A DNA stretch of 64,000 bases from an uncultured Dehalococcoidia bacterium (lineage in GTDB: Bacteria; Chloroflexota; Dehalococcoidia; Lucifugimonadales; UBA3495): the NCBI GenBank assembly GCA_951812535.1, contig CATOSK010000012.1, forward strand, positions 41,190 to 105,189, given 5' to 3'. Under the pieces are notes generated by a model. It ran no database searches. It saw only the letters and a list, made by a program, of their open reading frames with translations, and had not been told where the DNA came from. Positions within the stretch are counted from its first letter, which is position 1, and every line of letters starts with the position of its first letter. Positions 33,984 through 42,451 of this stretch are shown in pieces. Position numbers and translations under genes: made by a program.

Positions 33984-35054
33984 CTAGACGGGAGCGGCGA
34001 CGAGGTCGCTCATGGCTTCGTAGGCCCAATGGAGGAGCTGGTCGGTTTCCTGCCAGCCGATGCAGGCGTCAGTGATGGAGACGCCGTACTGCAACTGGGA
34101 AAGGTCTTCGCAGAGCCGCTGGTTGCCCTCGTTGAGGTTGCTCTCCAGCATCACTCCAATGATATCTCGGTCTCCGCTGATCTTCTGGGAGACAACATCC
34201 TTGAAGGCTCGGGCCTGTTGGGTGTGGTCCTTGTTGGAATTGCCGTGGCTGCAGTCAACCATGAGCTGGGAGCGGACGCCGGCCTTCCCCAAGCGGTCCT
34301 TGGCTTCGGCGATAGCTTCGGCGCCAAAATTGGGGCCCGCATTCCCCCCGCGCAGAACAAGGTGCCCGTCGGGGTTGCCGGTGGTGCGGATGAGGGCGGT
34401 CTGGCCATCACCGTCCATCCCCAGAAAACCATGCGGGCTGCGTGCGGAGAGCATGGCGTCGACGGCGATCTGGGCGTTGCCGTCGGTGCCGTTCTTGAAC
34501 CCCACCGGCATGCTCAGGCCACTGGCCATCTGGCGGTGGATCTGGCTCTCGGTGGTGCGGGCGCCGATGGTGCCCCAGGTTATCAGACCGGCGAGGTACT
34601 GAGGGACAACGGGGTCGAGGAACTCGGTCCCCGAGTACATCCCCATCTCACCGATTTCGAGAAGCAGGGAGCGGGCGGTGCGGAGTCCAGCCTCGATGTC
34701 GAAGGTGTCGTCAAGGTGAGGGTCGTAGATGAGACCCTTCCAGCCAACGGTCGTGCGGGGTTTTTCGAAGTAGACCCGCATGACGATAAGAAGGCGGTCG
34801 CTGAGTTCCTGGGCCAGTTCCTTGAGGCGGCCTGCATACTCCAAAGCCAATTCCTTGCTGTGGATGGAGCAGGGGCCGACGATAAGAAGCAGCCTGGGGT
34901 CTTCGCCATTGAGGACTCGCCGGACCTGCTCCCGGCCATCTATGACAGTTCTTTCAACGGCCGGAGTTATCGGCAGGGAATTGACGAGAGCTCGCGGGGT
35001 GGTCAGGGGTTGCATGGACTCTATGTGTACATCTCTGGTTGCCGACGGTTGCAC
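33984..35054 (-). CDS. 3-deoxy-7-phosphoheptulonate synthase (DAHP synthase, class I)
   Basis: A 356-residue first enzyme of the shikimate pathway (PEP + erythrose-4-P). AroF/G/H-type signatures: LLIVGPCSIHS near residue 60, KPRTTVGWKGLIYDP near 100, MPVGFKNGTDGN and VDCSHGNSNKDH near 280. The GTG start at 35054 has GGGAGGA 6 bp upstream and gives normal length; the frame open to 35147 is leader. A single gene behind an apparent attenuator. I cannot tell which aromatic amino acid inhibits it. Confidence 0.94.
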   Translation of the reverse strand: MQPSATRDVHIESMQPLTTPRALVNSLPITPAVERTVIDGREQVRRVLNGEDPRLLLIVGPCSIHSKELALEYAGRLKELAQELSDRLLIVMRVYFEKPRTTVGWKGLIYDPHLDDTFDIEAGLRTARSLLLEIGEMGMYSGTEFLDPVVPQYLAGLITWGTIGARTTESQIHRQMASGLSMPVGFKNGTDGNAQIAVDAMLSARSPHGFLGMDGDGQTALIRTTGNPDGHLVLRGGNAGPNFGAEAIAEAKDRLGKAGVRSQLMVDCSHGNSNKDHTQQARAFKDVVSQKISGDRDIIGVMLESNLNEGNQRLCEDLSQLQYGVSITDACIGWQETDQLLHWAYEAMSDLVAAPV

Positions 35055-35137
35055 GGTATTCCTCCCAAATAAGTATCGTGACCCAGGTAACGGTCCTACA
35101 TCCACGCCCACGCCCCATTCAGGCCCGGCCTCCGGCA

Positions 35138-35240
35138 CCACAACCAAAAAACCCCAACCTATGCCGGCTGGGGTCTGGTGTCCTCATGGTTGCCCTTGGC
35201 TAGCACACCAACCCTTCGCCGGCTGGCTGGCAGCCGGTAA
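35138..35240 (-). promoter_or_regulatory. Probable attenuator leader of the DAHP synthase gene
   Basis: Minus strand order: hairpin A with arms CCGGCTG / CAGCCGG (35237-35231 with 35225-35219), a spacer, then an intrinsic terminator with arms ACCCCAGCC / GGTTGGGGT (35174-35166 with 35159-35151) and TTTTTT (35151-35146). The terminator 5' side contains a second CAGCCGG (35170-35164), so the first CCGGCTG could pair with either copy. The terminator is 80-90 bp before the GTG start. No leader peptide rich in Trp, Tyr or Phe and no T-box motif was seen. The signal sensed is unknown. Confidence 0.6.
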
Positions 35241-35364
35241 AGATATAGCAGCAATAACCGCAACCGTCCCAGGTAATTTTCATTGCGAAAAAAATACTAC
35301 TCGCCCCCCAAGTTTAAGTCAACAAGTTTTGGAAGCATTTCCATCTTAGAATCGTTTTCGTCCA

Positions 35365-35392
35365 TTGACAGCCGGGTTTTTGATGCTAGAAT
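35365..35392 (+). promoter_or_regulatory. Promoter of the Zur/metal-uptake operon
   Basis: TTGACA (35365-35370), 16 bp, TAGAAT (35387-35392): close to consensus. The predicted start falls on or next to the palindrome at 35401. Confidence 0.8.
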
Positions 35393-35400
35393 ACGTTCTC

Positions 35401-35412
35401 GCAATTAATTGC
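35401..35412 (+). promoter_or_regulatory. Probable Fur/Zur operator palindrome
   Basis: Perfect 12-bp palindrome GCAATTAATTGC at the expected transcription start and 28 bp before the Fur-family gene. AT-rich symmetric boxes at such positions are typical Fur/Zur operators, so autorepression under metal sufficiency is inferred. Confidence 0.65.
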
Positions 35413-35440
35413 AATTTAATCCCGATTGCCATAACTACTA

Positions 35441-35890
35441 ATGACAGAAACCGAACGCGCCATAGAGACCCTCCGGGAACAGGGACACCGGCTGACGCCC
35501 CAGCGGCTGCTGGTGCTGCAAATCGTGGGCGCCGGGAACGGCCACATGGGGGTGGACGAGGTCTTCCGGCTGGCCCAGGAAGCATACCCGTACATCGACA
35601 TCGCGACAGTATACCGGACACTTCATCTGTTCAAGAGGCTGGGCGTTGTGACCGAGGTAGCGATAGGCGACCGGCTGCATTACGAATTGACCGATCCCTC
35701 GGGGAAACATCACCACATGGTCTGCGAGGCGTGCCACGGAGCGTACAACCTCAGTCCGCATTACCTCGAGGAGTTCCGGGAAACCCTGATCCGGGATTTT
35801 GGGTTCGAACCCGACCTGGAGCACTTCGCCGTGCCGGGGATTTGCCTGGAATGCCAACAAACAAATCCCAAGGATGGAGAAGCCAAATGA
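35441..35890 (+). CDS. Fur-family metalloregulator, Zur-like
   Basis: 149 residues. N-terminal winged helix (LREQGHRLTPQRLLVLQIV; DIATVYRTLHLFKRLGVV), then the hinge and dimer domain with HYELTDPSGKHHHMVCEACH. Two CxxC pairs (CEAC; CLEC) for structural zinc are present. Its place ahead of a cluster-9-type metal importer suggests Zur (zinc) or Mur (manganese). ATG start; the stop overlaps the next ATG (ATGA). It probably represses its own operon through the palindrome upstream. Confidence 0.9.
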   Translation: MTETERAIETLREQGHRLTPQRLLVLQIVGAGNGHMGVDEVFRLAQEAYPYIDIATVYRTLHLFKRLGVVTEVAIGDRLHYELTDPSGKHHHMVCEACHGAYNLSPHYLEEFRETLIRDFGFEPDLEHFAVPGICLECQQTNPKDGEAK

Positions 35891-37014
35891 GAATCCCAAC
35901 AGAGATGGTCAAGCCATTTTCGAGTGCTTTGATTCCAGGCATGACCGGAGCAGCGTTGTTGGCGCTGTTGCTGGCAATGGCCTTCGGTTGCGCCCCGGCG
36001 TCGGACCAAGGGACCACCGGGTCAGCTACAGGGCAGGACCAAGGGACCGCCGAGTCATCAACGGCACAGGACCAGGGCGCATTGGGTGACGGCGAGCCGC
36101 ACCAACTGAAAGTTATCGCCACAGTCTCGCCGATAACGAGCCTGGCCGAAAACATTGGAGGCGACCGGATTTCCCTGGAGGGCGTGGTGCCGGAGGGGAC
36201 CAACTCGCACACCTATGAGCCGACGCCGTCCGTCGCTCTGACCCTGTCCGACGCTGACCTGTTCATCGCCAATGGCCTGTTCCTGGAAGAGCCGACCATC
36301 GAACTTGCGGAGGCGAACCTGCCGGAAGGGGCGGTAATCCTTACCCTTGCGGACAAGGCCATTGCCAGGGAAGAGTGGGTGTTCGACTTCTCTTTCCCAG
36401 AGTCGGAAGGGCACCCCAACCCTCACCTGTGGACGGCGCCCCTCATGGCGAAGAAGTACGCCCAACTCATACATGAACAACTCGTTGCCCGGGATCCGCA
36501 GAACCAGGATTACTACGACTCCAACCTGGAGGAACTGGAAGCCCGGCTTGAGGAGCTGGACCGGAAGATTGAAGAGGTGGTGGAGACAATCCCGGCGGAG
36601 AACCGGAAGCTGCTGACCTACCACGACTCGTTTCCGATATTCGCCCAGCGTTACGGGTTCGAGATTATTGGAGCGATCCAGCCATCGGACTTCTCGGAGC
36701 CTTCAGCCCGGGAGGTGGCGGACCTGATCGAACAGGTCAAGGAATCCGGGGTGCCGGCCATTTTCGGTTCGGAGGTTTTCCCCAGCCCGGTGCTGGAGAC
36801 CATCGCCCGGGAAAGTGGGGCGGAGTACGTGGACGACCTGCGGGACGACGACCTTCCCGGGGGTCCCCAGGACCCGGAACACACTTACATGGGGCTGATG
36901 GCAGCCAACATGACAATCATGGCGTCGGCGCTGGGTGGCGACGCCGGGCCACTGGAAGGATTCGACACGGGACTGGTGTTTGAAGGTCCCAGCCCGGCAA
37001 AGTATCCCCAATAG
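35887..37014 (+). CDS. Metal (Zn/Mn) ABC transporter substrate-binding lipoprotein
   Basis: A 375-residue surface lipoprotein. The signal helix (ALLALLLAMAFGC) ends in a lipobox Cys near residue 35, followed by a 40-residue Gln/Gly/Asp-rich linker with repeated DQGT units. The cluster A-I fold has its metal ligands in NSHTYEPTPS, NPHLWTAP, TYHDSFPIF and GSEVFPSP. It lacks the long His-rich loop of classical ZnuA, so Mn cannot be excluded. The ATG overlaps the regulator stop; the open frame before it is not coding. Confidence 0.9.
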   Translation: MRIPTEMVKPFSSALIPGMTGAALLALLLAMAFGCAPASDQGTTGSATGQDQGTAESSTAQDQGALGDGEPHQLKVIATVSPITSLAENIGGDRISLEGVVPEGTNSHTYEPTPSVALTLSDADLFIANGLFLEEPTIELAEANLPEGAVILTLADKAIAREEWVFDFSFPESEGHPNPHLWTAPLMAKKYAQLIHEQLVARDPQNQDYYDSNLEELEARLEELDRKIEEVVETIPAENRKLLTYHDSFPIFAQRYGFEIIGAIQPSDFSEPSAREVADLIEQVKESGVPAIFGSEVFPSPVLETIARESGAEYVDDLRDDDLPGGPQDPEHTYMGLMAANMTIMASALGGDAGPLEGFDTGLVFEGPSPAKYPQ

Positions 37015-37050
37015 GACGCCAAAACACCAACAGGCGCAAAAGGACGATAG

Positions 37051-37935
37051 ATGCTTCATCCCTTCCCCCACGACCGGCATGATGGCGAGCCGATAATTGA
37101 ATTGAGCAACGTATACGCTGGTTACGAGAAGCAGCGCGTGCTGAACGGAGTTAACCTGCGCATCATGCCCGGGGATTTCATCGGACTGCTCGGCCCAAGC
37201 GGTTCGGGCAAGACCACCCTCCTTCGCACTCTGCTGGGGGCAACCAGCGTCTACTCGGGGGAGATCTACCTGCACGGCGAACCATCCAGGGGACTGCGTT
37301 CTCACGTCGGATACGTCCCCCAACTTGAGACCATTGACTGGAACTTCCCAGTCACGGTCGAGGAAGCGGTGATGATGGGTGCGACGCGCCGGAGTCCGCT
37401 CTTTCCCTGGCACCGGGGCAGGGACAAGAAAGCGGCGGGGGAAATGCTGGAACGGTTGGGCATTTCCAACCTGGTGAAACGCCACATCCGGGAGTTGTCA
37501 GGGGGACAACAGCAACGGGTCTTCCTGGCAAGGGCGCTAATCAGCAATCCCGAGGTCCTGCTGCTGGACGAACCGACCAGCGGGGTCGACATCAAGACCC
37601 GGGACGAGGTGATGCACCTTCTGCACGACCTGAACCACCAGGGGATAACGGTGGTCCTGACCACCCACGAAATCAACGCCGTGGCGGTCCATCTGCCGTG
37701 GCTGGTGTGCATCAACCAGTCCATCGTGGCCGAGGGTTCCCCCTCAGAAGTAATCACTCCCGAGAACTTGAAACGGACCTACGGCGCGGAGATGCCGGTC
37801 CTGGATTTCGAGGGGATCCCACTGGTCGCCGAGAGTCCTCATTTTCACGGGGCCAACGAGAGGAAGAACGGCAAGGGGCGGAGGGTTATCCCAGCCCCGG
37901 GCGCGGCGGTAGAAATGGAAAAAGAGCGTGTTTGA
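37051..37935 (+). CDS. Metal ABC transporter ATP-binding protein
   Basis: A 294-residue ATPase of the Zn/Mn importer. Walker A GPSGSGKTT near residue 50, Q-loop YVPQ, signature LSGGQQQR near residue 152, Walker B LLLDEPTSGVD and switch His in TTHEINA. The C-terminal 40 residues are basic and go beyond the usual domain. It overlaps the permease gene by 8 bp. Same operon as the regulator and the lipoprotein. Confidence 0.93.
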   Translation: MLHPFPHDRHDGEPIIELSNVYAGYEKQRVLNGVNLRIMPGDFIGLLGPSGSGKTTLLRTLLGATSVYSGEIYLHGEPSRGLRSHVGYVPQLETIDWNFPVTVEEAVMMGATRRSPLFPWHRGRDKKAAGEMLERLGISNLVKRHIRELSGGQQQRVFLARALISNPEVLLLDEPTSGVDIKTRDEVMHLLHDLNHQGITVVLTTHEINAVAVHLPWLVCINQSIVAEGSPSEVITPENLKRTYGAEMPVLDFEGIPLVAESPHFHGANERKNGKGRRVIPAPGAAVEMEKERV

Positions 37936-38791
37936 ACCACTCCAGTACGAATTCTTCGTGCGGGGACTGGCCGCGGCGACCCTGGTGGGAGCGCTGTGCG
38001 GGTTGATGGGCGTGTACATCGTCCTGCGGAAGATGTCGTACATCGGCCACGGTCTTTCCCACTCTGTGTTCGGAGGAGCAGTCGTCAGCCACGTGATGTC
38101 CTTCAATTTCTTCGTCGGCGCCAGCCTGTGGGGGTTCCTGTCGGCGGTCCTGATTACTCTGACCACCCGAAAGCGGATGATCGGATCGGACGCGGCCATC
38201 GGCATCATCACAACGGCAAGCTTCGCCTTGGGAATTGCCCTCATCAGCCGGTTCAAGACATTCACCCGCAGCTTCGATGCGGCCCTGTTCGGAAACATTC
38301 TGGGAGTGACCGAGGGAGACCTGCTGGCGATCGCGGCGGTGGCCGGTGCGACGACGATTATTCTGCTGGTCGGTTACAAGCTGTTCCTTTTCGCCACCTT
38401 CGATCCTGAGGTGGCCCAATACTATGGTGTTCCAACAGTCTGGGTGGACACCATGTTCTCGCTGATTCTGGCGGCGACCATCGTGGTGTCCATGCAGGTG
38501 CTGGGGGTAACGCTCATCGCGGCGGCCATTGTGATCCCGCCGGTGGTGGCCCGGCTCCTGACCGACAAATTCAGGAACATGACGCTGCTTTCCACCGGGA
38601 TCGGCGCATTCTGCGGTCTGGGCGGAATTTATCTCAGCTATTACGTGGACGTGTCTTCCGGAGCGAGCGTGGTGTTGTTCTCGGCGGCGCTGTTCGTAGT
38701 TGCCCTCGTTTACAACAATTTAAGAAGCACCCTGGGAATCGCGGCCAACCGGGCCCGGCTCCTGTCGGGGGAAGCGGGAACCATCGATTAG
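37928..38791 (+). CDS. Metal ABC transporter permease
   Basis: A 287-residue ABC-3 family membrane protein with about eight or nine helices. Typical segments: GLMGVYIVLRKMSYIGHGLSHSV split across helices 1-2, the FDAALFGNILGV loop and the coupling region VTLIAAAIVIPPVVARLL. GTG start inside the ATPase gene end. Completes the Zn/Mn importer. Confidence 0.92.
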   Translation: MFEPLQYEFFVRGLAAATLVGALCGLMGVYIVLRKMSYIGHGLSHSVFGGAVVSHVMSFNFFVGASLWGFLSAVLITLTTRKRMIGSDAAIGIITTASFALGIALISRFKTFTRSFDAALFGNILGVTEGDLLAIAAVAGATTIILLVGYKLFLFATFDPEVAQYYGVPTVWVDTMFSLILAATIVVSMQVLGVTLIAAAIVIPPVVARLLTDKFRNMTLLSTGIGAFCGLGGIYLSYYVDVSSGASVVLFSAALFVVALVYNNLRSTLGIAANRARLLSGEAGTID

Positions 38792-38951
38792 CGCGGCCCG
38801 CGGGATCCGCTCCCCCATCACCTCGTGACGTTTGATCCGGCAATACTCCGAATGCCCGTTTATCGAATTATGTTGCGCCGGGTGCTAAACTTACCGCTAA
38901 CCAAAACCGTCCAGGCCACGGTCGGGATGAACTCCTGAAAGGAGGACGGAC

Positions 38952-40721
38952 ATGGCCCACCAACACCATCATCACGCCGTTCCGGTAAGCACCGAAGGAC
39001 AGGAGGGGTTCCGAAAAAGAGCGACCTTCATTGTAGGCGGCCTCACCAGCGGGCACGGTGTTTTCCACTGGATTGCCCAGAGCTTCATTGTCGTGCTGCC
39101 CGAGGTGCGGGACGCCCTTCTGGGCGGTAGCAACATCGCTGCAACCAGCATCCAGACCACCAGAGAGATTGCCTCGGGGGTGGTGGCCCTGCCGGGTGGG
39201 GTGCTGACCGACGTCCTCCGCCGGTATTGGGGTTGGGTGATGGCGGTCTGTATGGCATTGTTCGGCGTCGGCTGGTTGTTGATGGCGGCAGCGGGATGGC
39301 AGGTTCCGGGCAGCGCCTGGCTGGTGTCCCAGCAGTCGGCGGAAGCGCTGCAGACCAGTTCATCCCTGAACCCGGTGGGGTACGCACTGCTGTTAATCGG
39401 CATGGCGGTGGTGGCGGTGGCCGCATCGGTGTGGCACCTGCCGGCAATGGCGGCGTTGTCATCCCACTTCAGCCACCGGCGGGCGTCGGTCCTGTCCTTC
39501 CACGGAGTAGGAGGAAACGTCGGTGACGCCCTGGGCCCGGCCCTGACCGGAGTGTTGCTGGTGGTGCTGACGTGGCAGGCGATCATCACCATCTACGCGG
39601 CAGTGCCCTTGTTCCTGGCCTTCGCTGTTTTCTGGGCCTTCCGTGACATCGGGCAGAGGGCCGCGGCGGCGGTGGCGGGACGGGCGACTAACACTATGCG
39701 GCAGCAGCTTGCAGAAACCCGGCTGCTGGTGAGGAACCCCCGGGTCTGGGGGCTGACCGTTGTGGCGGGACTGCGGGGGATGGCCTACCTGGGGTTCGTG
39801 ACAGTCCTGCCCCTCTACATGGCCGATGTGTTGGGCTTGAAGGTCGACATTGACGGAGGCAACTACGAAAGCTTTGTGATACGGGGAGGGCTCATCGGCC
39901 TGCTGGTGCTGGTCGGGATATTCGCCAGCCCGGTGATGGGGTATCTTTCCGACCGGTTCGGACGCAAGCTCGTGCTCATTCCCGGGATGGCCGTCCTGGG
40001 AGTAGTGACCCTTTTGATGGCTCCCCTGGTCAACGGTCCCGGCGACGTGTTGATGATGGCTGTACTTTTGGGGGCTCTGGGGCTGTTCCTTTACAGCGAC
40101 CAGCCGATTCTGACGGCGGCGGCGATGGACGTGGTCCGGGAAGGCACGGCGGCCACCACTCTTGGGCTGCTGTCGACCACCCGGTTCATCTTCGCGGCGG
40201 CATCGCCGCTGATCGCCGGCTGGCTGTATACCATCAACCCGAACAACCTGTTCTACTACACAGCCGCCCTGTACGGGGGCGCGATAGTGTTGTTGCTGCT
40301 GATCCGTCTCCCCCAGCCTATGTTCGAGCCGGAAGACGATCACGGGCATGACGGCCACGGAGGAAACGGTCATGGGGACGGGCCCGGCGGCCACGGGCAC
40401 GACCATGCCGCCCATGCCGAGCAGGGTCACGAGGATCACGGAGAACATGGCCACGGGCACGACCATGGCGCCCATGCCGAGCACGGCCACGAGGATCACG
40501 GAGAGCATGGCCACGGGCACGACCATGGCGCCCATGCCGAGCACGGCCACGAGGATCACGGAGAACATGGCCACGGGCACGACCATGGCGCCCATGCCGA
40601 GCACGGCCACGAGGATCACGGAGAACATGGCCACGGGCACGACTCCGAGGCGCAGTCCGGCCATGACCACGGGGAACGCGGCGGGCACGGAGAACACGGC
40701 CACGAGCCCCACAGGCACTGA
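38952..40721 (+). CDS. MFS transporter with histidine-rich tandem-repeat C-terminal tail
   Basis: 589 residues. Residues 20-460 are a 12-helix major facilitator (GYLSDRFGRKLVLIPG near residue 330; N-half LPGGVLTDVLRRY). The N-terminus has HQHHHH, and the last 125 residues are almost only H, G, E, D and A, built from a 20-residue unit (core HGHDHGAHAEHGHEDHG) repeated about four times. Such tails bind Zn, Ni or Co in other transporters; binding here is inferred. ATG start with GAAAGGAGG close upstream. It lies directly after the Zn/Mn importer operon but 160 bp away, with its own leader. Confidence 0.88.
   Translation: MAHQHHHHAVPVSTEGQEGFRKRATFIVGGLTSGHGVFHWIAQSFIVVLPEVRDALLGGSNIAATSIQTTREIASGVVALPGGVLTDVLRRYWGWVMAVCMALFGVGWLLMAAAGWQVPGSAWLVSQQSAEALQTSSSLNPVGYALLLIGMAVVAVAASVWHLPAMAALSSHFSHRRASVLSFHGVGGNVGDALGPALTGVLLVVLTWQAIITIYAAVPLFLAFAVFWAFRDIGQRAAAAVAGRATNTMRQQLAETRLLVRNPRVWGLTVVAGLRGMAYLGFVTVLPLYMADVLGLKVDIDGGNYESFVIRGGLIGLLVLVGIFASPVMGYLSDRFGRKLVLIPGMAVLGVVTLLMAPLVNGPGDVLMMAVLLGALGLFLYSDQPILTAAAMDVVREGTAATTLGLLSTTRFIFAAASPLIAGWLYTINPNNLFYYTAALYGGAIVLLLLIRLPQPMFEPEDDHGHDGHGGNGHGDGPGGHGHDHAAHAEQGHEDHGEHGHGHDHGAHAEHGHEDHGEHGHGHDHGAHAEHGHEDHGEHGHGHDHGAHAEHGHEDHGEHGHGHDSEAQSGHDHGERGGHGEHGHEPHRH
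40391..40643 (+). repeat. 60-bp tandem repeat coding for the His-rich tail
   Basis: Units at 40391, 40451, 40511 and 40571, plus a short partial copy to about 40643. Copies two to four differ from one another at one base only; the first is more diverged. Each unit is 20 codons, so copy number can change without a frameshift. Confidence 0.95.
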
Positions 40722-40931
40722 CTTTCCGTTAACTTACCGGAAGGCATTTCCCGCCCGGCAGGACTCTTCGGACTGCCGGGCGGTCTTTGTCATCGTCGAG
40801 GGGACTGAACCAGGGAAAGGGGTGAAGCGATACGGCCGGGATACCCCAAATGCCTCACCACTCTACGGTAGAAACACGCCTGCACCGTGCTATACTTACG
40901 GAAACCGTTATCATAAGGAAGGGAACCGTTT

Positions 40932-41825
40932 ATGCCTTTGAACACCGTTGCCATTCTAAGCCCCGGTGATATGGGTCACGCCGTGGGGCAAACCCTGCGG
41001 GAACACGAGCTCCGGGTTGTGACCTGCCTGACGGGCCGAAGCGACCGGACGCGGGTGTTGTCCGAGACGGCCGGGATTGAGGACGTCCCCAATTTCGCCG
41101 AGATGGTGGCGCAGTCGGACCTGATCATGTCCATGACGGTCTCAGGGGCAGTCCCGGAAATCTGCCGGCAGGTCGCGGAGGCGGTCACTGAAACCGGGCA
41201 TACCGACCTCCTTTTCGCCGAGTGCAACGCCATCGCTCCCCCAACAGCCCACGAAATGGAGGATGTCATCATGGCATCGGGGGCTAGGTTCCTCGATGCG
41301 TCCATCATCGGCGGCCCTCCACGCAACGGGCGGAGTCCCAGGTTCTATGCGTCAGGAATCCACGTTGGGGAGTTCGAGCAACTGCGGGAGTTCGGCCTGG
41401 ACGTGAGGAACATCGGCACCGAGACCGGGCTGGCCTCCGGGATCAAGATGTGCTACGCGGCCATGACCAAGGGATCGGCTGCGCTGCATTCGCAACTGCT
41501 GATGGCTGCGGAGATGATGGGCCTGTACGGGCCGCTGCTGGAGGAGTTCCAGCGGGGCCACGCGGCCACGATCCAACGCATGGAAGGCTGGATCCCCGGG
41601 GTTCCGGCCAAGTCCCGCCGGTGGGTCAGCGAGATGCAGGAGATCGGCAAGACTTTCGGAGACCTGGGAATGACCCCATACCTCTTCCAGGGAGTCGCCG
41701 ACATGTACCGGCTGATCGGGGATACGCCGCTGGGGGACGAAACCCCGGAGTCGCGGAACGGCAGCCGCTCGTTGGAAGAGACCATCCGCCAGTTGGCCGG
41801 AGAGGCCGGCGGCACGTCGGGGTGA
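40932..41825 (+). CDS. NAD(P)-binding 6-phosphogluconate-dehydrogenase-like protein with DUF1932 domain
   Basis: 297 residues. N-terminal Rossmann domain (VAILSPGDMGHAVGQTL, a GxGxxG variant with SPGDMG), a beta-hydroxyacid-dehydrogenase-like middle (DASIIGGPPRNGRSPRFYAS) and a C-terminal all-helical DUF1932 domain (ASGIKMCYAAMTKGSAAL). The middle Lys of KMCYAA is the likely catalytic Lys. The substrate is unknown. ATG start with AAGGAAGGGAACC upstream, and a terminator follows. Confidence 0.87.
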   Translation: MPLNTVAILSPGDMGHAVGQTLREHELRVVTCLTGRSDRTRVLSETAGIEDVPNFAEMVAQSDLIMSMTVSGAVPEICRQVAEAVTETGHTDLLFAECNAIAPPTAHEMEDVIMASGARFLDASIIGGPPRNGRSPRFYASGIHVGEFEQLREFGLDVRNIGTETGLASGIKMCYAAMTKGSAALHSQLLMAAEMMGLYGPLLEEFQRGHAATIQRMEGWIPGVPAKSRRWVSEMQEIGKTFGDLGMTPYLFQGVADMYRLIGDTPLGDETPESRNGSRSLEETIRQLAGEAGGTSG

Positions 41826-41901
41826 AAACCGGGCCGTTGCAGGGCAGCCTTCCGGCTGATTGACCAAACGCAGATCGACCAAGCAACCCCCCCAAACGAC
41901 G

Positions 41902-41930
41902 AACCCCCGGGCTTGCGCCCGGGGGTTTCC
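41902..41930 (+). terminator. Strong hairpin between convergent genes
   Basis: 11-bp stem AACCCCCGGGC / GCCCGGGGGTT with a TTGC loop, followed by TCCTT on the plus strand. Lies between the DUF1932 gene and the cupin gene. It may serve both, although the T-run is weak on each side. Confidence 0.55.
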
Positions 41931-41960
41931 TTACTCGTCACTCGTCGCGGAAGGGGAGAG

Positions 41961-42323
41961 CTATGCCTCGGTCTGCTCGGTCTGGCTGCCGTTGACGGTG
42001 ATAGTGATGTGGGCCATGCCGGTGTCGTCGGGAGCGCCGTGCCAGTGGTTCTCCCCGGCCGGAATAACAACCACGTCGCCCTCGTTGACCACGACGGTCT
42101 CATCGTCGGTGGCGACCTTGCCGGTGCCCTCGGTAACAATCAGGATCTGGTCGCCGCTGTGCTTGTGGAACTTGTTGCGGGAGCCGGCGCTGAAGCTGAC
42201 GATTCCAAAGTTAAAGTTGCTGCTGTCCCCGGGCTGGAAAATTGTCTGTCGGGAAACGTCTCCGGTGAATAGCGCGCTAACCGCTGGTTCCTTTGGCACA
42301 TCACCCATCTTTACGATCTTCAT
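41961..42323 (-). CDS. Small cupin-domain protein
   Basis: A 120-residue single cupin. The metal ligands are in the first motif (FHKHSGDQILIV) and the second motif (PAGENHWHGA). Roles in this group range from sugar isomerase to dioxygenase to ligand sensor and cannot be fixed here. ATG start with AGGAGG close upstream. It is in a minus-strand pair with the unknown gene at 42452. Confidence 0.85.
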   Translation of the reverse strand: MKIVKMGDVPKEPAVSALFTGDVSRQTIFQPGDSSNFNFGIVSFSAGSRNKFHKHSGDQILIVTEGTGKVATDDETVVVNEGDVVVIPAGENHWHGAPDDTGMAHITITVNGSQTEQTEA

Positions 42324-42451
42324 CTGGACCTCCTATTGTTGACAGGGTAGGGAATGCCGGTTGACTCGACCGGCTGTCGCCCCAATGATACCGGCTGGGG
42401 GTTTTTGAGTCCAGCCGAATCAAGCCGGACGGGATGGCCCGGGGAGCATCC

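Noticed and set aside
35365..37014. Reading the metal-binding lipoprotein as a 549-residue protein from 35365
   Set aside because: The extra N-terminal part overlaps the Fur-family gene in another frame and would put the lipoprotein signal in the middle. ATG 35887 overlaps the regulator stop and gives a proper signal peptide.
38855..38880. dif-like sequence (TTATC, then TTATGTTGCGC)
   Set aside because: Only part of one recombinase arm resembles known dif sites; not enough without a genome-wide skew plot.
40391..40643. CRISPR array
   Set aside because: The direct repeats are 60 bp, tandem, with no spacers, and lie in frame inside the MFS gene.
39459..40718. 419-residue minus-strand open frame opposite the His-rich MFS gene
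   Set aside because: It mirrors the repeat and the membrane helices, has no domain, and lies wholly within a clear transporter gene.
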